Positions 1 through 4,802 of a DNA stretch of 5,137 bases are shown piece by piece. Under the pieces are notes generated by a model. That model saw only the letters and a list, made by a program, of their open reading frames with translations, ran no database searches and was not told where the DNA came from. Positions within the stretch are counted from its first letter, which is position 1; every line of letters begins with the position of its first letter. The stretch is taken from assembly GCA_903839955.1 (NCBI GenBank), contig CAIMEI010000074.1, forward strand, positions 1 to 5,137. Reading direction: 5' to 3'. This stretch comes from Candidatus Falkowiibacteriota bacterium. GTDB taxonomy: Bacteria; Patescibacteriota; Patescibacteriia; Patescibacteriales; UBA12465. Both the position numbers and the translations under genes were made by a program.

Positions 1-120
1 CTAAAGGGCTATCCATTTATTATCGGTTTAACCCTCGGGCTATTGCTAAGAAATATTTTTATTTTCTTGGCAGAAATCTTGGGTGCCATAGTGGAAAAAT
101 TAAAAACGCATGTAGGGTAG
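1..120 (+). CDS. C-terminal end of an unidentified membrane protein (partial)
   Basis: An open frame enters from the left edge in frame 1 and ends at TAG 118-120, giving 39 visible residues. About residues 5-30 are strongly hydrophobic (YPFIIGLTLGLLL followed by NIFIFLAEILGAIV), enough for one transmembrane helix or a re-entrant pair. A short basic tail (EKLKTHVG) follows, and by the positive-inside rule it would probably face the cytoplasm. The intrinsic terminator 14 bases after the stop supports this as the true 3' end of a transcription unit. The visible part is too short to assign a family, and I do not recognise it. The start and most of the gene lie outside the window. Confidence 0.6.
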   Translation, partial: LKGYPFIIGLTLGLLLRNIFIFLAEILGAIVEKLKTHVG

Positions 121-133
121 ATTAATCTACCCC

Positions 134-172
134 GAACCCCGTGATAAATAAATCACGGGGTTCTTTTTATTT
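134..172 (+). terminator. Intrinsic terminator after the upstream membrane-protein gene
   Basis: A perfect 12-bp stem (134-145 GAACCCCGTGAT with 152-163 ATCACGGGGTTC) closes a 6-base AAATAA loop. It is followed directly by the T-rich tail TTTTTATTT (164-172). This is a textbook Rho-independent terminator. It isolates the upstream gene from the typA promoter region. Confidence 0.93.
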
Positions 173-218
173 GTCAGTTCTGTTGCCTGGCCGCCTTCAC
201 CTTGTTTGTGCGGGCTTT

Positions 219-287
219 GCCGCGTGTGAGCACCCTTGTCGACTATACGCGGCTCGCCGCGTGTGAGCGCTAGCGAGCTTTACGCGG
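219..287. repeat. Two tandem REP-like palindromic units upstream of the typA promoter
   Basis: Two adjacent units each begin with the same 13 bases, GCCGCGTGTGAGC (219-231 and 256-268), and each ends with the inverted complement TACGCGG (246-252 and 281-287). Unit A spans 219-253, with stem GCCGCGT/ACGCGGC around a 21-base centre. Unit B spans 256-287, with stem CCGCGT/ACGCGG. The junction itself is a tight palindrome (247-253 with 256-262). Unit B also holds the palindrome CGCTAGCG (268-275). The outer arms are conserved while the centres differ, as in REP/BIME-type dispersed palindromes. Unit B ends one base before the -35 box. The rest of the 173-218 stretch shows nothing I can name. Confidence 0.6.
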
Positions 288-316
288 TTGACACCTGCCA
301 ATTTTTCGGTTATACT
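288..316 (+). promoter_or_regulatory. Sigma-70-type promoter for typA and the HAD gene
   Basis: TTGACA (288-293) is a perfect -35. A 17-base spacer separates it from TATACT (311-316), a 5/6 match to the -10 consensus. The predicted start is near 323, giving a leader of about 80 bases before the typA ATG. It is the best promoter in the window and is correctly oriented. The -35 abuts the right arm of the palindromic repeat, so hairpin formation or a protein binding the repeat could affect its use (inference). Confidence 0.85.
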
Positions 317-353
317 GGGGAAATAATAAAATATTTAAATTTTCGCCAAGAAT

Positions 354-373
354 TACGCGACTTAAAGCGCGTA
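354..373 (+). promoter_or_regulatory. Possible hairpin in the typA 5' leader
   Basis: TACGCG (354-359) and CGCGTA (368-373) are exact inverted complements around the 8-base loop ACTTAAAG. One T/T mismatch followed by two A-T pairs could lengthen the stem. It lies about 30 bases before the typA start codon, in a leader that otherwise has no Shine-Dalgarno. The stem is short and may be chance. No known riboswitch or leader motif is recognisable. Confidence 0.3.
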
Positions 374-403
374 TTTCTTTTTGTAAGACTAGCCCCTGAA
401 TCT

Positions 404-2158
404 ATGGATATTAGAAACATTGCCATCATTGCCCACGTTGACCACGGAAAAACGACTTGAACCGCCGCCCTCTTGAAACAGGCGGGCTTTACCGTGGCTA
501 GTATGGACTCCAATGCCTTGGAACAGGAGCGGGGAATTACCATTTATTCCAAGAACGCTAGCTTGCTTTATAAGGGCACAAAAATAAACCTCGTCGATAC
601 TCCCGGCCATGCCGACTTCAGCTCGGAAGTGGAACGCATTTTGCGCTCCATTGACTGCGTTTTGTTACTCGTGGACGCTCAGGAAGGACCGATGCCCCAG
701 ACCAAATTTGTCTTGAAAAAATCCCTGGAATTAGGTTTGAAGCCGATTGTGGTGATTAATAAAATTGATAAACTGGCCGCTCGTCCGGCGGTGGTTCAAG
801 AAATGGTTTATGAATTATTTTTGGACCTCGGCGCCAATGATGAGCAATTAGAATTCCCGGTCGTTTTTGCGGCTGCCAAACAGGGTTTTGCGGTCAACCA
901 AATCGGCGACGAAGAAAAGGATCTGAGTCCGCTTCTAGAAACTGTTTTGGCTCACGTGCCGCCCGCTTCTCAAGCGGAAGCCGTGGAGCTTCCTTTGGCT
1001 GCCCAGCCTTTCAACTTGGCCTATGATAATTTCTTGGGGCGTTGTTCTATTTGCCGAATCTATGAGGGAAAAATTGTTTCCGGCCAGAATGTCACCATTT
1101 TGAGTCACGATTTGCCGACCCGCACCGCCAAAATCACCAAATTATTCACCTTTTCCGGCTTAGAAAGAAAGGAGATCGAGTCCGCGGAAGCAGGCGATAT
1201 CGTGATGGTGGCCGGTTTGGGTCAAATCAATATTGGCGACACCATCACCGTGAGCACCGATGCCACTCCTTTGCCGGCCATCAAAATTGATGAGCCGACT
1301 ATCTGTCTAAACTTTTTAGTCAATAATTCACCGTTTGCCGGCCGCGAAGGAAAATTCGTCACCAATCGCCAGCTCAAGGAACGCCTGGAGAAAGAATTGG
1401 AAGTCAACGTCGGCTTGCGCGTCGATTTTTCCGACGCCAGCTTCTATAAGGTCTACGGCCGCGGCGAACTGCACGTCGCCATTTTATTGGAAAATATGCG
1501 CCGTGAAGGCTATGAAATGCAAGTTTCCCAGCCGCAGGTTATTATCCGCGAAGAAGACGGCATCAAACATGAACCATACGAAGAAATTACCATCGATATC
1601 CCCGAAAATCTTTCCGGCATCGTGATCGAGAAAATGTCCAAAAGAAAAGGACAGATGACCGATCTGCGCACCCACAATGGCCAGACTAGAATCTTATTTG
1701 AAATCCCCACCCGCGGCATCCTGGGCTACCGCAACGAATTCATCGTGGACACCCGCGGTGAAGGTATTTTGTGCTCGCATTTTGTCGGTTTCAAACCGCA
1801 CGCCGGCGACATTGAAAGAAACCAGCTCGGCTCCATGGTCTCCATGATTGCCGGCAAAGCACTCGCTTACTCTCTTTGGAATCTTCAAGAACGGGGCGTC
1901 CTTTATATTTCCCCGAACGTGGAAGTTTATGTCGGCATGGTGCTTGGCAACGTGGCCAAAGGCAACGATTTGGACGTTAACCCGATCAAAGGTAAGAAGT
2001 TGACCAACGTTCGTGCTTCCGGTACCGATGAAGCCATTCAGCTCACTCCACCCTGGGAAATCACCCTGGAAAGAGGCTTAAGCATCATGAATGAAGACGA
2101 ATATCTGGAAGTAACCCCGCACAACATCCGCCTCAGAAAACAAAATTTGAGAAAATAA
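404..2158 (+). CDS. typA: TypA/BipA ribosome-associated GTPase, with an in-frame TGA at codon 19
   Basis: TypA/BipA is a cytoplasmic translational GTPase of the EF-G/LepA family. It binds the 70S ribosome and supports ribosome assembly and stress or low-temperature growth. Read from ATG 404 the frame has 584 codon positions plus TAA. In that numbering: G1 AHVDHGKT (10-17), switch I RGIT (43-46), G3 DTPGH (65-69), G4 NKID (119-122), then EF-G-like barrel and alpha/beta domains. The BipA-specific C-terminal domain follows, with the hallmark GKKLTNVRASGTDEA near 530. Codon 19, straight after HVDHGKTT, is TGA where the family has Leu; the frame then continues TAALLKQ. The only uninterrupted ORF begins at TTG 473 (561 residues) and would lack the P-loop, so it should not bind GTP normally. 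The family is usually about 600-615 residues; this one is slightly shorter, mainly between P-loop and switch I. No Shine-Dalgarno precedes ATG 404. It could be a recent pseudogene, an error in the read, or a readthrough gene. Family identity is certain. Confidence 0.93.
458..460 (+). other. In-frame TGA inside the typA G1 region
   Basis: The codons read ACG ACT TGA ACC GCC GCC CTC TTG, i.e. T-T-stop-T-A-A-L-L. In EF-Tu and TypA relatives the same place reads GKTTL, so Leu is expected. A single T-to-G change at 459 (TTA to TGA) explains it. Neither the +1 frame (TGA at 474) nor the -1 frame (TAG at 499) stays open, so frameshifting cannot bypass it. The base after the stop is A, a context reported to favour UGA readthrough in E. 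coli. Confidence 0.9.
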
Positions 2159-2175
2159 AATAACTAGTAGACAAT
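2147..2175 (+). promoter_or_regulatory. Weak candidate internal promoter before the HAD gene
   Basis: TTGAGA (2147-2152, 5/6 to the -35 consensus) is followed after 17 bases by GACAAT (2170-2175, 4/6 to the -10 consensus). It overlaps the end of typA and would start transcription about 20 bases before the HAD ATG. The region is A/T-rich, so chance matches are likely. No terminator lies between typA and the HAD gene, so transcription from the typA promoter would reach it anyway. Confidence 0.25.
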
Positions 2176-2191
2176 TCATTAACAATAAAAA

Positions 2192-2197
2192 AGGAGG
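2192..2197 (+). promoter_or_regulatory. Strong Shine-Dalgarno of the HAD gene
   Basis: AGGAGG sits 7 bases before ATG 2205, which is near-ideal spacing. It fixes the start even though this leaves an unusually long stretch (24 residues) before the HAD nucleophile. Confidence 0.9.
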
Positions 2198-2204
2198 AAA
2201 AATA

Positions 2205-2930
2205 ATGGATGATGAAGAAGTTTGGCTTAAAGCTACCCAGCGAAAAATCGGCCGGGAGGTGGATACTTATGTTTTTGATTATGACGGAGTTGTTGTTGAC
2301 TCCGTAAAAAAATCAAAATTAATTATTATTAGTAGCGCCAAGAAATATCACTGCGAGCTGAGCTTTGCCGATTTGGCTAAATTTGACGGCTTAATCTGGT
2401 CAAAGATGTTTCCGGCCCTGGGGAAAACCATGGGCTGGCCGGCAAAAAAAACGGAATTAATCGCCGGAGAGAGTCTGAGAAGAACCGCTAACGCTGTTTT
2501 TCCGGTGCAAAAAGGCTTGGTGAAAAAGCTCAAAAAGATTAAGGAATTGGCGGGCAGATCGATTCTGCTCACCAATCGCACCATGTCTTCAGTGGAAAAT
2601 TCTGCTCGCCTAGCGGGAATTGATCTTTCGCTTTTTGATTTTGTGGCCACGGCCGATAATTTAAAATATCAAAAGCCGTCACCGGGAGTTTGGGATGAGT
2701 TAAGAGGCCTGAAACAATTGGACTTCATCGAGAACGTCCTTTTTATCGGGGACAATCTTAGCGATCTGCAAACCACCAAGCATCCAAGACAATTTCCGAT
2801 AATTTTTTTGGGCGTGAAAAATAAGCGAGCCTTTTTGAAAGCCGAAGTACCGGAGCATTGTCTTTTTAAAGACACTGTTTCGGCCCTGGATTTCATTCTG
2901 TGCTGCAAAAAGAAGTACCAGGAAAAATAA
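2205..2930 (+). CDS. HAD-superfamily phosphatase (phosphoglycolate phosphatase-like)
   Basis: A 241-residue cytoplasmic hydrolase of the haloacid dehalogenase superfamily, which moves phosphate through an aspartyl intermediate with Mg2+. All four motifs are visible. Motif I is FDYDGVVVDS (nucleophile D25, general acid/base D27). Motif II is LLTNR with T123. Motif III is QKPSP with K157. Motif IV is GDNLSD with D183 and D187. Residues about 35-115 between motifs I and II form a helical cap of the C1 type, which suits a small phosphorylated metabolite. This layout resembles phosphoglycolate phosphatase and beta-phosphoglucomutase relatives, but the substrate cannot be read from the sequence. 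The first 18 residues are extra compared with most relatives; a GTG at 2259 would trim them, but the AGGAGG before ATG 2205 favours the longer form. The gene lies 46 bases after typA with no terminator between, so it is probably co-transcribed. The family is sure, the exact function is not. Confidence 0.9.
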   Translation: MDDEEVWLKATQRKIGREVDTYVFDYDGVVVDSVKKSKLIIISSAKKYHCELSFADLAKFDGLIWSKMFPALGKTMGWPAKKTELIAGESLRRTANAVFPVQKGLVKKLKKIKELAGRSILLTNRTMSSVENSARLAGIDLSLFDFVATADNLKYQKPSPGVWDELRGLKQLDFIENVLFIGDNLSDLQTTKHPRQFPIIFLGVKNKRAFLKAEVPEHCLFKDTVSALDFILCCKKKYQEK

Positions 2931-2969
2931 AAATAGCCTTCCGGCGGAAACGGAAGGCTTTTATTTTTT
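2931..2969. terminator. Bidirectional terminator between HAD gene and rnhB
   Basis: A 9-bp stem (2935-2943 AGCCTTCCG with 2951-2959 CGGAAGGCT) closes a 7-base loop. On the plus strand it is followed by TTTATTTTTT. On the minus strand it is followed by ATTTTTATTTTT, supplied by the A-rich end of the HAD gene. It therefore serves both convergent genes. The rnhB stop codon (2961-2963) lies inside the plus-strand T tract, so the two transcription units are packed with almost no spare bases. Confidence 0.88.
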
Positions 2970-3584
2970 CAGTAATTGCTTGACCGGCGCGAAGCTCTGG
3001 CGGTGAATGGGACAGGGGCCGAATTCTTGCAATTTGGCCAGGTGGAGCGCGGTGCCGTAGCCCTTGTGTTTGGCGAATTCGTATTCGGGATACTTTTCCG
3101 CTTCGGCCGTAATTAGCCAGTCGCGCGCCACTTTGGCGATGATGGAAGCGGCGGCAATGCAGAAAACTTGGCCGTCGCCGCCAATCACGGCGCTTTGCGG
3201 CGTGCTGATTTTGGGAATCTTGAATTTGCCGTCAATGAATAGGTAATCAGGAATAGTTTTGCAGCCTTCCACGGCTTTTCTCATCGCCAATAAGCTAGCT
3301 TGGAGAATATTTATTTTATCAATTATTTTTGGAGAAACGACGCCGATCTCCACCGCCAGGGCTTTCTCGCGGATCAGTTTGTAGAGTTCCTCGCGCTTTT
3401 TGGCGCTGAGCTTTTTGGAGTCCATTACTTTTTCCAATTCGCCTTCAATGACAAAGTCCGGACCGATCACCACGCAGGCAGCCACCACCGAGCCTGCCAG
3501 AGGGCCACGGCCGGCTTCATCCACGCCACCGATGAGCTGGTAACCTTCAGTAAATTTTTCTTTTTCACTAAGTAAATCTAACAT
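2961..3584 (-). CDS. rnhB: Ribonuclease HII
   Basis: RNase HII cuts the RNA strand of RNA:DNA hybrids and nicks at single ribonucleotides in DNA, starting ribonucleotide excision repair and helping remove primers and R-loops. The protein is 207 residues, the normal full length. The active-site motif is GVDEAGRGPLAG with D22 and E23. The third carboxylate is D118 in FIDG and the fourth is D137 in GGDG. These are followed by the family block IAAASIIAKVARD (143-155) and the C-terminal HKGYGT and HRQSF motifs. All four catalytic acids are present, so the enzyme should be active. It converges on the HAD gene and diverges from the HD gene. No Shine-Dalgarno is seen at a useful distance before ATG 3584; a perfect TATAAT lies just upstream and suggests a leaderless message. 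The first ten residues (MLDLLSEKEK) precede the conserved core, consistent with this start. Confidence 0.96.
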   Translation of the reverse strand: MLDLLSEKEKFTEGYQLIGGVDEAGRGPLAGSVVAACVVIGPDFVIEGELEKVMDSKKLSAKKREELYKLIREKALAVEIGVVSPKIIDKINILQASLLAMRKAVEGCKTIPDYLFIDGKFKIPKISTPQSAVIGGDGQVFCIAAASIIAKVARDWLITAEAEKYPEYEFAKHKGYGTALHLAKLQEFGPCPIHRQSFAPVKQLLKK

Positions 3585-3590
3585 AACTTT

Positions 3591-3596
3591 ATTATA
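3591..3596 (-). promoter_or_regulatory. -10 box of rnhB, placed for a leaderless transcript
   Basis: On the minus strand TATAAT (3596 to 3591) is a perfect -10. Six bases separate it from the A of ATG 3584, so the expected start point falls on the start codon itself. No good -35 is seen: 16-18-base spacers give ATCGCC, TATCGC or CTATCG. The TG of an extended -10 is also absent, so activation by a protein at the neighbouring dyad is possible. Confidence 0.55.
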
Positions 3597-3626
3597 AACC
3601 TTTGGCCCGCCGGGCGATAGGGTTTA
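3595..3626. promoter_or_regulatory. Dyad-symmetric element between divergent rnhB and HD genes
   Basis: TAAACC (3595-3600) and GGTTTA (3621-3626) are exact inverted complements. Inside them GCCCG (3605-3609) and CGGGC (3611-3615) form a second inverted pair with nearly the same centre (about 3610). The element overlaps the rnhB -10 box on one side and the HD-gene -35 on the other, which is the expected place for an operator controlling both. No transcript crosses it as a leader or terminator, so a protein-binding role is likelier than an RNA hairpin. No known operator consensus is recognised. Confidence 0.4.
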
Positions 3627-3651
3627 CTTGTCGGCATTTTTATGGTTAAAT
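3623..3651 (+). promoter_or_regulatory. Candidate extended -10 promoter of the HD gene
   Basis: TTTACT (3623-3628, 4/6 to the -35 consensus), a 17-base spacer and TTAAAT (3646-3651, 4/6 to the -10 consensus) are preceded by the extended -10 dinucleotide TG (3643-3644). The predicted start is near 3658, giving a leader of about 44 bases before ATG 3702. It is only moderately good by consensus, but it is correctly placed in the divergent intergenic region. Confidence 0.45.
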
Positions 3652-3688
3652 AGAGAGTTAATTCGTAAATTTACAACCAAATAAAAAT

Positions 3689-3693
3689 AGGAG
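3689..3693 (+). promoter_or_regulatory. Shine-Dalgarno of the HD gene
   Basis: AGGAG is followed by 8 bases and then ATG 3702, which is good spacing and fixes the start codon. Confidence 0.85.
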
Positions 3694-3701
3694 AAAAGCA
3701 C

Positions 3702-4733
3702 ATGAAAAAATTTTTCCAATCAGCCTTTAAAAATGAACAGACCCGCGGCCGCCGCGATTTAGCGATACTTGATTTTCCTGGGGTTAACCCTTTCGTTCAG
3801 GACGCTGTCAAAATTATCAATTCCCAGGCTTTTCAGCGCGAAAGACTAAAGACGCAAGTTATTTATCCGCCGGGAAATTTCTATTCGACCCGGATGAGTC
3901 ATTCCTTGGATGGTGGCACGGGCGGAGTTTTTGTCGCTGATTGCCTCGGTCTCAATAAAGATTTGCTCTGGGCGATGCTTTTAGTCCATGACATCGGTCA
4001 CGTCCCCTTCGGAATTTTCGGTCAGAAATTTCTGCGCGAAAAGCTGGAAGAAGATTTCGGCCACGAAAAATTCGGCGCCTTCGTGGTGCAAGAAATTGAA
4101 CCCCTAAACCTGTCTTATGAAGTGCTGGCTTTTATTCAAGCGCATCGCCGCGGGAAAAAAGAGCTCGCTAGCGATGACAACTCTTCGCCTTGCACCAAGC
4201 TTGGCCAAATCATGGACAAGGTTTCCATTATCTGCAACGACCCCTGGGAGCTTTCTTATGCCGGCGCCCTGGAATTTCGTTTGCCTGCAGAAGATCGGGC
4301 GCTGGGAAAAAGCAAGCCGGAGCGCTGGCACAATTGCTTGACGGCCATCTGCCAAGAAAGCCTGGAACAGGGAGCGGTTTCTTTCCAGTATAGCCAAATT
4401 GCTCAGAATTTCCGGGCGGTTAAGGAGTTTATGTATGATAAAGTTTATCACCGGATGGATGAAATCCGCGAACAGACTTTGCGTCCGCCGCTAGAAAAAA
4501 TCTATCATATCCTGCTTTCTTACGATTTTCCAAGCAGGAAAGCCATCTTAACTATCGCCTTGATGACGGAAGCGGAAATCATGCAGGTTATCGGCGATCA
4601 CGAGAAAAGTGAGATCCGCACCGCCTATGATTTTTTTCACGGCGTCTATCCGGTTTCTTCGCTCTTGCCGGTCATCGAAGAAAAATACCAACTGGATTTT
4701 TTGACCCCGGATTTATCCTGGGCCGAAAAATGA
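3702..4733 (+). CDS. HD-domain protein of the dNTP triphosphohydrolase (Dgt/SAMHD1) type
   Basis: A 343-residue cytoplasmic HD-superfamily phosphohydrolase. The N-terminal block NPFVQDAVKIINSQAFQR (29-46) then KTQV (50-53) matches bacterial dGTPases (NP..RD...I..SRAFRR..HKTQV). The metal-binding set is in order: H67 in MSHSL, H96-D97 in VHDIGHVPFG, and D172 in IMDK, where SAMHD1 also has D-K. H100 and H121 (in GHEKFG) line up with SAMHD1 active-site histidines 210 and 233. Canonical relatives remove the triphosphate from dNTPs and so tune nucleotide pools. The histidine and acidic residue that follow the HD motif in E. coli Dgt (FGHSGE, H126 and E129) are replaced by I105 and Q108, so normal dNTPase activity is uncertain. 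It is much shorter than E. coli Dgt (about 505 residues). It ends at TGA, with a TAA five codons later in the same frame. It is a single-gene unit divergent from rnhB. Fold confident, substrate unknown. Confidence 0.85.
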   Translation: MKKFFQSAFKNEQTRGRRDLAILDFPGVNPFVQDAVKIINSQAFQRERLKTQVIYPPGNFYSTRMSHSLDGGTGGVFVADCLGLNKDLLWAMLLVHDIGHVPFGIFGQKFLREKLEEDFGHEKFGAFVVQEIEPLNLSYEVLAFIQAHRRGKKELASDDNSSPCTKLGQIMDKVSIICNDPWELSYAGALEFRLPAEDRALGKSKPERWHNCLTAICQESLEQGAVSFQYSQIAQNFRAVKEFMYDKVYHRMDEIREQTLRPPLEKIYHILLSYDFPSRKAILTIALMTEAEIMQVIGDHEKSEIRTAYDFFHGVYPVSSLLPVIEEKYQLDFLTPDLSWAEK

Positions 4734-4746
4734 AGGACAAAAATGT

Positions 4747-4781
4747 AAAACCCCATCAGCTTTAGTGCGGATGGGGTTTTT
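4747..4781. terminator. Bidirectional terminator between the HD gene and the right-edge gene
   Basis: An 11-bp stem (4747-4757 AAAACCCCATC with 4770-4780 GATGGGGTTTT) closes a 12-base loop. The plus strand ends in TTTTT (4777-4781). The minus strand leaves the stem into TTTTACATTTTT. It begins 13 bases after the HD stop and lies 21 bases beyond the stop of the convergent gene, so it suits both. Confidence 0.87.
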
Positions 4782-4802
4782 GAAATGTGGGAAGAGGTTG
4801 CT

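Noticed and set aside
219..287. CRISPR array
   Set aside because: There are only two copies, the repeated blocks are 13 and 7 bases, the intervals are shorter than spacers, and no cas gene is nearby.
458..460. UGA read as glycine (genetic code 25) or tryptophan (code 4)
   Set aside because: The family residue here is Leu, and Gly (GGN) and Trp (TGG) are encoded normally in all genes. A recoding genome would show many internal TGA codons, whereas more than 1,300 codons show only this one inside a gene.
236..460. Separate small gene ending at 460
   Set aside because: Its first 56 codons run through the palindromic repeat, the promoter and the leader. Only its last 18 residues are protein-like, and those are the typA N-terminus.
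473..475. TTG 473 as the genuine typA start
   Set aside because: It begins after the G1 P-loop and cuts off HVDHGKT, which is perfectly preserved upstream in the same frame with a strong promoter. It is a gene-caller artefact of the TGA.
443..501. Programmed ribosomal frameshift around the typA TGA
   Set aside because: The conserved protein lies in the same frame before and after the TGA. The +1 frame stops at 474-476 and the -1 frame at 499-501, so a shift would not rescue the product.
4104..4451. 115-codon minus-strand ORF inside the HD gene
   Set aside because: It is antisense to a well-supported HD-domain gene, has no ribosome-binding site or recognisable motif, and fits a shadow frame. 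The same applies to the other overlapping short frames in typA, rnhB and the HAD gene.
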